A DNA stretch of 11,116 bases from Oscillospiraceae bacterium (GTDB lineage Bacteria; Bacillota; Clostridia; Oscillospirales; Acutalibacteraceae), in assembly GCA_022508865.1 (NCBI GenBank), contig JAFLUK010000040.1:1-11116 (forward strand). The letters are read 5' to 3'. The translations under genes and the position numbers were made by a program. Under the pieces are notes generated by a model. The model searched no databases. It saw nothing but the letters and a program-made list of their open reading frames with translations, and was not told the DNA's origin. The first letter of the stretch is position 1, and every line of letters starts with the position of its first letter. This document shows, piece by piece, positions 1-7,032 of the stretch.

Positions 1-21
1 ATTCTTAAGGAGGACAATTTT

Positions 22-696
22 GTGAGTAATCAGATAAATTTAGGTGAAATTTACGTCTTAACAGGAGACCCGGAAGAACGATGTATCCGTATGAATTCTG
101 ATATAATTGATTTTCCTACTTTGGAAGAAATAGCACCATACGATATGCGTTATAACAGTGGAATGAATAATACTGAAAGTATATCCTTTGACGGAATTGA
201 AGATGGCGTCCAAGCTACAATGAATATGAATGTGAGTAGCGCAGACCAAAACATGAACGCTTCAGATAATATGAATAATAGCAGCAGCGGTAATCAGACA
301 GGAACTACTGATATAGCTTTTTCTGACGGTAATATGGAGGACAATGTTACTTTTACAAACGAGAACAGTCCTCAAAATACTGCATCCGGTTATATGGTGC
401 CTATTTCTTCACCAATGAGAACCAGCCTCTCCATAGGTGAAAGTCCTGCAATACAGGAATTTAACCAGCCATACAGAGTAAATTCTCAAAGCATCCAATA
501 TCTCAACAGTTTTATGAGAACCCAGATTGGAAGAATGATTGAAGTTAATTTCCTGTTAGGTTCACAAAATATGATGAATCTGGAGGGAAGACTCCTTGCT
601 GTTGGTGCAAACTTTATTCTCATTAACGAAAGAAATTCAAATAATGCAACAACAATTGACTTTTATAACATAAAATATATCAGATTCCGTTATTAA
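22..696 (+). CDS. GerQ-like spore coat protein with Asn/Met/Ser-rich N-terminal half
   Basis: A 224-residue protein starting at GTG, chosen because AAGGAGG lies eight bases upstream. Residues 1-60 are acidic and mixed. Residues about 65-125 are low complexity, rich in Asn, Met, Ser and Gly. Residues about 156-224 form a compact, beta-rich domain beginning SIQYLNSFMRTQIGRMIEV and ending YNIKYIRFRY. That pattern (YLNxxxRxxIGRxxxV, then 'EGRLLAVGANFILI', then a closing beta strand) resembles the C-terminal domain of GerQ, a Bacillus spore coat protein that is cross-linked by transglutaminase and needed to localise the cortex hydrolase CwlJ. The resemblance was judged by eye and is distant, so the exact role is inference. 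No signal peptide or membrane segment is seen. It is convergent with hemW, sharing four bases at the stop codons. Two other sporulation genes (sigK, cwlD) in the window fit a spore role. Its promoter lies outside the window. Confidence 0.6.
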   Translation: MSNQINLGEIYVLTGDPEERCIRMNSDIIDFPTLEEIAPYDMRYNSGMNNTESISFDGIEDGVQATMNMNVSSADQNMNASDNMNNSSSGNQTGTTDIAFSDGNMEDNVTFTNENSPQNTASGYMVPISSPMRTSLSIGESPAIQEFNQPYRVNSQSIQYLNSFMRTQIGRMIEVNFLLGSQNMMNLEGRLLAVGANFILINERNSNNATTIDFYNIKYIRFRY

Positions 697-1808
697 ATGC
701 AGGATAATAGCTCACTTATTATAGTGTTTGAAAGAAGGTATCCCTTTTTTGTAAGGGATACTTTTTCTTTTTCAAGATTAATATATCCGGCTTTTGATAA
801 AAGCTTTGCCTTATTTATGAATTTTTCGGGGATATTCTGCAAATATTTGTCCTTATATTCCTTGAAAATTAAGCCTCTTTTTAACCTTAGGTTAAGCATT
901 ATAAATTCTTCTTTACTTCCACCAAGACCGTCATCTATTGTCTTATTGTCATAAAAATAACTAAAATTTCTGTCATAGTAAAATCTTTTACCCTTATAAA
1001 AGGAATGGGCAGAGGGACCGATACCAAGATACTCCTCGCATTGCCAGTATTTATTGTTATGTCTGCTTTCATAACATTTTTTTGCAAAATTTGAAATTTC
1101 ATACTGACAGTAACCCAGTGACTCAAGATACTCGCAGACATATAAATACTGTTCTGCCTGTTCATCATCTGTCAGCAAATTAAGATTTTCCTTCATTTTA
1201 TAAAACGGTGTGCTTTCCTCTATTTTCAGAATGTAGGCTGATATATGCTGAACACCTAAATCATTACAAAAGTCCATAGATTGCTTTAAAGTGCTTTTTG
1301 TTTGTTCAGGCGCACCAATTATCAAATCAAGAGAAATGTTGTTTATACCGCATTTTTGGGCTGTTCTGACGGTGTATTCAACATCCCTTTGCGTATGATT
1401 TCTGCCCAGAAGTTTCATTTCATCATCCACAGCTGACTGCATACCTACAGATAATCTGTTTAGTCCCATTTCTTTCAGAATAGAAAAATCTATAAGACCT
1501 CTGCTTGTAGGATTCATTTCCATTGTTATTTCGACATCTTCAGCTAAAGAAAAAGAATTATTTATAGTCTTTAATAGTTTAACAAGACGAGCAGTACCCA
1601 GAGTACTGGGAGTACCTCCGCCGAAATATACAGTGTCAACTATATAATCATTGTCAGCTAAATCTTTTGAGTAATACTCAAATTTCTTGTTTAGTTCCTG
1701 CACATACCTGTCCATTTCCTCATCATTAACTTTTACACTGTAAAAATCACAGTAGGGACATTTACTTTTGCAAAATGGTATATGGATATAAATTCCTATT
1801 TTTTTCAT
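693..1808 (-). CDS. hemW: HemW, radical-SAM heme chaperone (coproporphyrinogen III oxidase-like)
   Basis: A 371-residue protein of the HemN/HemW radical SAM family. Near the N-terminus, YIHIPFCKSKCPYCDFYS carries the CxxxCxxC cluster motif (Cys13, 17, 20) that binds the [4Fe-4S] cluster. GGGTPS at 63-68 is the SAM-binding glycine motif. The position two residues after the third cysteine is Phe (CDF), as in HemW, where true coproporphyrinogen dehydrogenase HemN has a fourth cysteine (CxC). Length matches HemW (about 380) rather than HemN (about 450). HemW proteins bind heme and are thought to deliver it to membrane cytochromes; many are misannotated as HemN. Start ATG is preceded by GAGG at good spacing. 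The C-terminal helix region (about 350-371) is encoded by DNA that also forms the opposing gene's terminator. Divergent from prfC; no leftward terminator was recognised past its stop. Confidence 0.9.
   Translation of the reverse strand: MKKIGIYIHIPFCKSKCPYCDFYSVKVNDEEMDRYVQELNKKFEYYSKDLADNDYIVDTVYFGGGTPSTLGTARLVKLLKTINNSFSLAEDVEITMEMNPTSRGLIDFSILKEMGLNRLSVGMQSAVDDEMKLLGRNHTQRDVEYTVRTAQKCGINNISLDLIIGAPEQTKSTLKQSMDFCNDLGVQHISAYILKIEESTPFYKMKENLNLLTDDEQAEQYLYVCEYLESLGYCQYEISNFAKKCYESRHNNKYWQCEEYLGIGPSAHSFYKGKRFYYDRNFSYFYDNKTIDDGLGGSKEEFIMLNLRLKRGLIFKEYKDKYLQNIPEKFINKAKLLSKAGYINLEKEKVSLTKKGYLLSNTIISELLSCI
738..766 (+). terminator. Intrinsic terminator of the GerQ-like gene, inside hemW
   Basis: A perfect 9-bp stem, GTATCCCTT (738-746) with AAGGGATAC (753-761), closes a six-base loop and is followed by TTTTT (762-766), then CTTT. 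It sits 42 bases past the stop of the GerQ-like gene in the correct orientation. On the opposite strand there is no T-tract after the stem, so it should act only on rightward transcription. The whole structure lies within the coding sequence of hemW on the other strand. Confidence 0.8.
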
Positions 1809-1824
1809 AATTGCCTCAAAAATA

Positions 1825-1853
1825 TTGACTAAGTCTAATAATAATAGTAAAAT
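1825..1853 (+). promoter_or_regulatory. Sigma-A promoter of prfC
   Basis: TTGACT (1825-1830), a 17-base spacer and TAAAAT (1848-1853) match the -35 and -10 consensus at five of six positions each. Transcription would begin near 1860, about 30 bases before the prfC ATG, leaving room for its ribosome site. This also argues against an in-frame TTG start at 1860. Confidence 0.65.
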
Positions 1854-1880
1854 ATATTTTTGGAATTAAGTCAAGCATTT

Positions 1881-1885
1881 GGAGG
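1881..1885 (+). promoter_or_regulatory. Ribosome binding site fixing the prfC start
   Basis: GGAGG followed by four A residues and ATG (1890). The frame stays open upstream to a TTG at 1860, but that codon has no ribosome site and sits at the predicted transcription start. The ATG yields a 529-residue product, the usual RF3 length. Confidence 0.8.
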
Positions 1886-1889
1886 AAAA

Positions 1890-3479
1890 ATGAGCGATTT
1901 AGTTAATGAAATTAATAAAAGAAGAACATTTGCAATAATTTCCCATCCTGACGCAGGTAAGACCACACTTACAGAAAAACTCCTGTTATACGGAGGTGCA
2001 ATTAATCTTGCCGGCTCTGTTAAGGGTAAAAAAACAGCAAAGCACGCTGTGTCTGACTGGATGGAAATTGAAAAGCAGAGGGGTATCTCTGTTACATCAT
2101 CTGTTATGCAGTTCAAATATAAGGATTATTGTATCAATATTCTTGATACACCCGGACATCAGGATTTCTCTGAAGACACATACAGAACACTTATGGCAGC
2201 AGATTGTGCAGTTATGGTAATCGACGGCAGCAAGGGCGTTGAAAATCAAACAATCAAGCTGTTTAAAGTTTGTGTTATGCGTCATATCCCTATTATTACC
2301 TTCATCAATAAAATGGACAGAGATTCAAAAAGCCCTTATGATTTGCTTGAAGATATCGAAAATGTTCTTGGTATAAATACTTGTCCTGTAAATTGGCCCA
2401 TCGGTTCCGGTAAGGAATTTAAGGGCGTTTACGACAGGAACAAGAAAAAGATTCTTGCCTTCACGGCAAACAACGGTCAAAAAGAGGTTGAAAAAGAAGA
2501 ATTTGATATTGATGATCCTGCACTGGACAGCCACTTGGCGTATGGTCAAAAGGACATACTTCTTGAGGATGTTGAGCTTTTGGACGGAGCAGGTGATGAA
2601 TTTGACCTTGAAGAAGTAAGAAGAGGAGAGCTCACACCTGTATTCTTTGGCTCTGCTCTTACAAACTTTGGTGTTGAGCCGTTTTTAGAGGAATTCTTAA
2701 ATCTGACTACGCCTCCTCTTGCCAGAGAATCCGACGACGGCATTATTGAACCTACAAAAGATGAATTTTCTGCCTTTGTTTTTAAAATTCAAGCTAATAT
2801 GAACAAAAATCATCGTGACAGAATTGCGTTTATGAGAATTTGTTCCGGTAAGTTTGATAAAAATATGGAAGTATTCCATATGCAGGGTAATAAAAAGATT
2901 AAGCTTTCTCAACCACAGCAGATTATGGCACAGGAAAGAGAAATTGTAGAAGAAGCCTACGCCGGAGATATAATTGGTGTATTTGACCCCGGTATATTCT
3001 CAATTGGTGATACAGTTTGCTCTCCATCTCATAAATTCTCCTTTAAGGGCATTCCTACCTTTGCTCCTGAACATTTTTGCCTTGTGAGACAAAAAGACAC
3101 TATGAAACGCAAGCAGTTTATTAAGGGTACTAATCAGATAGCACAGGAGGGTGCAATTCAGATTTTCCAAGAGCTTGATGCAGGTATGGAGGAAGTAATT
3201 GTGGGTGTTGTTGGTGTTCTACAGTTTGATGTGCTGAAATACAGACTTAACAATGAATATAATGTTGATATTATAATGGAAAACCTGCCATTTCAGTTTA
3301 TCAGATGGATTAAGAATGATAAAGATGTTGATATAAAAGCCCTTGACCTTGCTTCTGATACTAAGAGAATTCAGGATTTAAAAGGTAATCACCTCTTGCT
3401 TTTCACCTCATATTGGAGTATAGACTGGGCACTTGAACACAACAAAGGTCTTGAACTACAGGAATTCGGTAACGTTTAA
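1890..3479 (+). CDS. prfC: Peptide chain release factor 3 (RF3), GTPase
   Basis: RF3 is a translational GTPase that removes RF1 or RF2 from the ribosome after peptide release. The predicted 529-residue protein equals the Escherichia coli RF3 length. All G motifs are visible: G1 SHPDAGKTT at 18-26 (the RF3-specific P-loop context), G2 QRGISV around 63-68, G3 DTPGHQDF at 86-93, G4 NKMD at 140-143, and a GSA G5-type motif near residue 254. The absence of an EF-G domain IV and the overall length separate it from EF-G and from LepA. The C-terminal part (about 380-529) has the conserved RF3 segment IFQELDAGMEEVIVGVVG followed by LQFDVLKYRL. It has its own promoter in the gap shared with hemW. Downstream, a hairpin terminator separates it from sigK. 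No truncation or missing key residue is seen. Confidence 0.96.
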   Translation: MSDLVNEINKRRTFAIISHPDAGKTTLTEKLLLYGGAINLAGSVKGKKTAKHAVSDWMEIEKQRGISVTSSVMQFKYKDYCINILDTPGHQDFSEDTYRTLMAADCAVMVIDGSKGVENQTIKLFKVCVMRHIPIITFINKMDRDSKSPYDLLEDIENVLGINTCPVNWPIGSGKEFKGVYDRNKKKILAFTANNGQKEVEKEEFDIDDPALDSHLAYGQKDILLEDVELLDGAGDEFDLEEVRRGELTPVFFGSALTNFGVEPFLEEFLNLTTPPLARESDDGIIEPTKDEFSAFVFKIQANMNKNHRDRIAFMRICSGKFDKNMEVFHMQGNKKIKLSQPQQIMAQEREIVEEAYAGDIIGVFDPGIFSIGDTVCSPSHKFSFKGIPTFAPEHFCLVRQKDTMKRKQFIKGTNQIAQEGAIQIFQELDAGMEEVIVGVVGVLQFDVLKYRLNNEYNVDIIMENLPFQFIRWIKNDKDVDIKALDLASDTKRIQDLKGNHLLLFTSYWSIDWALEHNKGLELQEFGNV

Positions 3480-3517
3480 GTATATATTAGATTTAGTGGA
3501 CTTGCAAAAATGTCTTT

Positions 3518-3561
3518 ACCTCTGAATAGAATGTAATAATACTATTCGGAGGTGTTTTTTT
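3518..3561 (+). terminator. Intrinsic terminator after prfC, overlapping the sigK start
   Basis: A 12-bp stem, ACCTCTGAATAG (3518-3529) with CTATTCGGAGGT (3542-3553), has one U-G pair and a 12-base loop, and is followed by G then seven T (3555-3561). It lies 38 bases past the prfC stop. The right arm contains the sigK Shine-Dalgarno sequence, and the T-tract runs into the sigK TTG start codon, so the same DNA serves as terminator and as translation-initiation region. Confidence 0.75.
3548..3554 (+). promoter_or_regulatory. sigK ribosome binding site, sequestered in a hairpin
   Basis: GGAGGTG, five bases before the TTG start of sigK. It forms most of the 3' arm of the preceding 12-bp hairpin, so it would be paired in any transcript that begins upstream of about 3518 and accessible only if the hairpin is absent or opened. 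Confidence 0.7.
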
Positions 3562-4246
3562 GTTAGAATTTTTAAGTTTTTTAGGACAGTATATTTTTAC
3601 TTTTATTCTTCATATATGCGGAAACGGTACTTTTCCAAAACCACTTGATGAAGAAACCGAACGAAAATATCTTGTGAAAGCTAAAAATGGTGACATTAAG
3701 GCAAGAAATCTTTTGGTAGAGCATAATCTCAGATTGGTAGCACATATAATAAAAAAATATTATGCTGTTAATCAGGACCAAGATGATTTGGTGTCAATTG
3801 GTACAATTGGATTGATTAAGGCTATTAATACATTTGATTTGGAAAAAAATATTAAATTGAGCAGTTATGCTTCCCGCTGTATAGAAAATGAAATCCTAAT
3901 GCATTTCAGGAATCAGAAAAAAACCTCTCAAAATATTTCTTTGGAAGATGCAATTGATACAGACAAAGATGGCAATGCATTAAGACTTATGGATTTACTT
4001 TCTGTTGACGATAATTTTGTAGATTTGCTTGATAATAAAATCAATCTGCAAAAAATCAACAGATATATTGCAGAAACACTGACAAAAAGAGAAAAAGCCA
4101 TTATCTCTATGAGATATGGTCTGGATGGTAAAAAGCCTTTGACACAAAGAGAAGTGTCTGATATTATGAAAATTTCTCGTTCTTATGTATCACGAATCGA
4201 GAAAAAGGCATTGATAAAATTAAAAAACAGGTATGAAAAAACATAA
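3560..4246 (+). CDS. sigK: RNA polymerase sigma factor sigma-K (pro-form), late mother-cell sporulation
   Basis: A 228-residue sigma-70 family protein close to Bacillus SigK (about 240). FPKPL at 25-29, the core segment ARNLLVEHNLRLVAHIIKKY (48-67), region 2 with DLVSIGTIGLIKAI and RCIENEILMHFR (about 76-117), and the region 4 helix-turn-helix around TQREVSDIMKISRSYVSRIEKKAL (195-218) are characteristic. Residues 1-20 are hydrophobic (LEFLSFLGQYIFTFILHIC), matching the inhibitory membrane pro-sequence that SpoIVFB removes from pro-sigma-K; some clostridia such as C. difficile lack it. The reading frame is continuous, so no skin-type element interrupts it here. Start is TTG with GGAGGTG upstream, and this start is needed to include the pro-sequence. 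The leader is unusual because the ribosome site lies inside the prfC terminator. No sporulation-type promoter could be assigned with confidence. Confidence 0.93.
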   Translation: MLEFLSFLGQYIFTFILHICGNGTFPKPLDEETERKYLVKAKNGDIKARNLLVEHNLRLVAHIIKKYYAVNQDQDDLVSIGTIGLIKAINTFDLEKNIKLSSYASRCIENEILMHFRNQKKTSQNISLEDAIDTDKDGNALRLMDLLSVDDNFVDLLDNKINLQKINRYIAETLTKREKAIISMRYGLDGKKPLTQREVSDIMKISRSYVSRIEKKALIKLKNRYEKT

Positions 4247-4308
4247 TTATATATTTAATTAATTTTAGGAAATCTAAAGATTTTGATTGTTAAACGGAGT
4301 AACGCTTC

Positions 4309-5169
4309 ATGGAAATTTACACTTCTGAACAGATACATACAATGTCGGAAAAAGCCGAAAATAGCATAAAGAAGAAATTCAGAAAAGAAATATGGGGTAG
4401 ATTTACTGCCGGAATTCTTGAATACAAGCTTGTAGAGCCAAACGACAAAATTGCCGTGTGTATCTCCGGCGGCAAAGATTCAATGCTTATGGCAAAGCTG
4501 TTTCAAGAATTAAAAAGACACGATAAATTCCCCTTTGAGCTTGTGTTTCTTGTTATGGATCCGGGATACAATAAGGAGAACAGAGAGCTTATTGAGCTTA
4601 ATGCCAAAATTCTCAATGTTCCCATTACTGTATTTGAAACAAATATATTCGAGTCTGTTTTTAATGTTGAAAAATACCCATGCTATCTCTGTGCAAGAAT
4701 GAGGAGGGGCTACCTCTATAAGAAAGCAAAGGAACTTGGATGCAACAAAATTGCACTTGGTCATCACTATGACGATGTTATAGAAACAATTCTTATGGGA
4801 ATGCTCTATGGCGGACAAATACAAACAATGATGCCGAAACTCCACAGTACTAATTATGAAGGTATGGAGCTGATAAGACCAATGTATCTTATCAGAGAAA
4901 GTGCAATAAAGCATTGGAGAGATTACAATAATCTTAAATTCCTGCAGTGCGCCTGCAAGCTGACTGAAGACAGTATGAAGTGTGATAAGGAATTCAATAT
5001 TTCTAAAAGACAAGAAATTAAGGAGCTTATTGCAAGGCTTAAAATGATTAATCCTCAAATAGAGAATAACATCTTTCATAGTGTAGAAAATGTTAATCTT
5101 GACACCATAATATCTTATAAGCAAAATTCAGAAAGATATCATTTTCTTGATAATTATGAAAAGCCGTAA
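4309..5169 (+). CDS. ttcA: TtcA-family tRNA 2-thiocytidine biosynthesis protein (PP-loop ATPase)
   Basis: A 286-residue PP-loop ATPase. ISGGKDS ends the P-loop at 53-58 and GHHYDD (151-156) is a second family motif. CYLCARMRRG (Cys125, Cys128) and a later cysteine in FLQCACKLTED (Cys214 or 216) match the three cysteines that hold the [4Fe-4S] cluster in E. coli TtcA, and the surrounding LRRG-type and MLYGGxxxxMMPKL-like segments line up too. TtcA adenylates tRNA and inserts sulfur at cytidine 32. TilS, another PP-loop enzyme, lacks this cysteine pattern. The clostridial substrate is inferred from family membership. Start ATG has GGAGT eight bases upstream. It follows sigK by 62 bases with only a weak hairpin between, so read-through from sigK is possible. 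A strong hairpin terminator follows it. Confidence 0.82.
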   Translation: MEIYTSEQIHTMSEKAENSIKKKFRKEIWGRFTAGILEYKLVEPNDKIAVCISGGKDSMLMAKLFQELKRHDKFPFELVFLVMDPGYNKENRELIELNAKILNVPITVFETNIFESVFNVEKYPCYLCARMRRGYLYKKAKELGCNKIALGHHYDDVIETILMGMLYGGQIQTMMPKLHSTNYEGMELIRPMYLIRESAIKHWRDYNNLKFLQCACKLTEDSMKCDKEFNISKRQEIKELIARLKMINPQIENNIFHSVENVNLDTIISYKQNSERYHFLDNYEKP

Positions 5170-5204
5170 GTTTTTTAATAATATTTATAACCAGCAGTAA
5201 TTTT

Positions 5205-5237
5205 AAAAGCTATCCAATTTATGTGGATAGCTTTTTT
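5205..5237. terminator. Bidirectional terminator between ttcA and feoB
   Basis: A perfect 12-bp stem, AAAAGCTATCCA (5205-5216) with TGGATAGCTTTT (5224-5235), closes a seven-base loop. The A-tract on the left and T-tract on the right give a U-run in both directions. It lies 35 bases past the ttcA stop and five bases past the feoB stop on the other strand, the expected design for a shared terminator between convergent genes. Confidence 0.9.
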
Positions 5238-5241
5238 ATAC

Positions 5242-7032
5242 TCAAAAACAGAAAAGATTATTTATTATAAAACAAAGGAGCAGTCCTGTAACTGTAGGCA
5301 AAATTATAGAAAACAGTGTCCATTTTATGCTTTTAGTTTCTTTATATATTGTAAGACAGGTAGTGGAGCAAGGAAAATGCATTAGTACTATAATAATCAT
5401 TGATATAGCAGTTGTCAGTGTCCAACCGTTGTTTATAAGCAGTGCTCCCAGCTCATTTATGCTGCTGTAGTCCACAAGCACAGTACTTCCGCTGTAAGCC
5501 ATCAGAATGATTGGAATTACAATTTCATTTGCAGGAAAGCCTAATATTAAGCCTATCATTATTTCTCCGTCAAGTCCAAACAGCTTTGCAAATGGATCCA
5601 AAAATTCTACAATATAAGAAAGTATTGTTGAGTTGCCTATATTTATGTTTGCACACAGCCATATAATTACTCCTGCAGGAACGGCAATTATAAGTGCTCT
5701 CAATAATACAAATACAGCTCTGTTTTTAATTGACTCATAAATTGTTTTTAGTATTTTAGGTTTTCTGTATTTGGGCATTTCCATAACAAAATCTTTTGTA
5801 TTATTTTTCAGCACAGTAACTGACAACAGGCGGGAAATAAGCATTGATACCATTATACTTAACAAAATAAACCCTGTTAAAATTAATGCGGAAATCAGAG
5901 ATTTAAGCACAGAGTTAAATACAGAGGTCATAAATATTGTAATCATAGCAATAAGTGTTGGAAATCTGCCATTGCAGGGTACAAAGTTATTGGTAACAAT
6001 AGCATTAATTCTTTGGTTTTCATTGCTGATTATTCTGCATCCTGTTACTCCGCAAGCATTACAGCCAAATCCCATACACATAGTAAGAGCCTGTTTACCA
6101 CTGCAATTTGCCTTTTTGAAAACATTGTCAAGATTAAAGGCTACACGTGGCAGATATCCAAAATTTTCAAGCAAAGCAAAGATAGGGAAGAAGATAGCCA
6201 TTGGAGGAAGCATTACAGAAATTACCCATGTAACTGTTCTGTAAATTCCCTGTGTAATCAATGATGTAAGCCAGACAGGAGCATAAATATATTCTAAAAA
6301 GGATGTTAAGTATTCACCAAAAGAAGCGAACATTTTACTCAATAATTCACTTGGATAATTTGCACCTATTATTGTGATGTACAATATTAGCGCAAGAAAA
6401 ACGCACATCAGCGGAATACCTGTTACTTTTGATGTAAAGAGCTTATCAAGTTTTATTTGAGCGGAGTTTTTATTTTCGTAAATTACTTCTTCTAAAAATT
6501 CGTTTTTCTTTATTTTGGTATTTGGAATTATAGGTATATTTATTGAAGTTGAGTACTGAATTGCATTTTCTATATTTTTTATCCCATTTTTTTCTGTTGC
6601 TTCCGTTGTTATTACAGGTACTGACAGCAGGCGTTTCATTTTTTCAATATCAATTTTTATTCCTGACTTCAGAGCACTTTTATATTGATTAATACATATA
6701 ATTACATTGTTTGTAATAGACAATGTTTCTTCAATTAGTGTAAGGCTTTTGCAAATACAATTGGCATCTGCAATTACAATTACAAGTCCGTCTTTATTAT
6801 TAAGTAAAAATTCTTTGCTGCATTGTTCTTCTGCATTTGCGGCCTTTAAGGAATAAATACCGGGTAAATCCACAATTTTTATTGCCTTATCCTTTCGAAA
6901 CAGACCCACGGCACTGTCGACAGTTTTACCCGACCAATTTCCTGTGTGTTGTTTTTGTCCGGTTAGGTTATTAAATATTGAGCTTTTTCCTACATTTGGA
7001 TTTCCTAAAAGAATAATGGTTTTTTTACTCAT
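5242..7032 (-). CDS. feoB: Ferrous iron transport protein B (FeoB), short clostridial variant
   Basis: FeoB is the membrane Fe(II) permease with a cytosolic G-protein domain. This 596-residue form is shorter than the E. coli protein (773). G domain: GNPNVGKSS (10-18), TGNWSGKTV (30-38, switch I), DLPG (55-58). The G4 position reads NQYK (115-118), not the usual NxxD. Residues about 205-225 start the membrane part, with some eight to nine hydrophobic segments to the end. The Gate-type motifs are cysteine-rich variants: GFGCNACGVTGC (321-332), PCNGRFP (352-358), GFPANE (498-503) and HFPCSTTC (552-559). The last ones align with conserved FeoB Gate positions but differ from the E. coli wording. 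It overlaps feoA by eight bases, with AAGGGTG upstream of the ATG. Iron transport is established for the family; the effect of the altered G4 motif is unknown. Confidence 0.93.
   Translation of the reverse strand: MSKKTIILLGNPNVGKSSIFNNLTGQKQHTGNWSGKTVDSAVGLFRKDKAIKIVDLPGIYSLKAANAEEQCSKEFLLNNKDGLVIVIADANCICKSLTLIEETLSITNNVIICINQYKSALKSGIKIDIEKMKRLLSVPVITTEATEKNGIKNIENAIQYSTSINIPIIPNTKIKKNEFLEEVIYENKNSAQIKLDKLFTSKVTGIPLMCVFLALILYITIIGANYPSELLSKMFASFGEYLTSFLEYIYAPVWLTSLITQGIYRTVTWVISVMLPPMAIFFPIFALLENFGYLPRVAFNLDNVFKKANCSGKQALTMCMGFGCNACGVTGCRIISNENQRINAIVTNNFVPCNGRFPTLIAMITIFMTSVFNSVLKSLISALILTGFILLSIMVSMLISRLLSVTVLKNNTKDFVMEMPKYRKPKILKTIYESIKNRAVFVLLRALIIAVPAGVIIWLCANINIGNSTILSYIVEFLDPFAKLFGLDGEIMIGLILGFPANEIVIPIILMAYSGSTVLVDYSSINELGALLINNGWTLTTAISMIIIVLMHFPCSTTCLTIYKETKSIKWTLFSIILPTVTGLLLCFIINNLFCF

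Noticed and set aside
1860..1889. Ten-residue upstream extension of prfC from TTG at 1860
   Set aside because: No ribosome site precedes it, it coincides with the predicted transcription start, and the ATG at 1890 with GGAGG gives the normal 529-residue RF3.
3481..3512. Sigma-E-like promoter for sigK (TATATATT at 3481, then GCAAAAAT about 16 bases on)
   Set aside because: The -35 resembles the sigma-E type but the -10 does not match CATACAnT, so it is too weak to report as a feature.
4265..4290. Possible sigK terminator (AAATC/GATTT hairpin)
   Set aside because: Only a five-base, AT-rich stem with no T-tract; too weak to call.
4510..5124. A 204-codon open frame on the minus strand opposite ttcA
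   Set aside because: It is fully covered by the well-supported ttcA gene, has no ribosome site or recognisable motif, and its composition is that of a shadow frame.
5771..6264. Two overlapping plus-strand open frames opposite feoB
   Set aside because: Both are shadows of the FeoB membrane region; no start signals or family motifs are seen.
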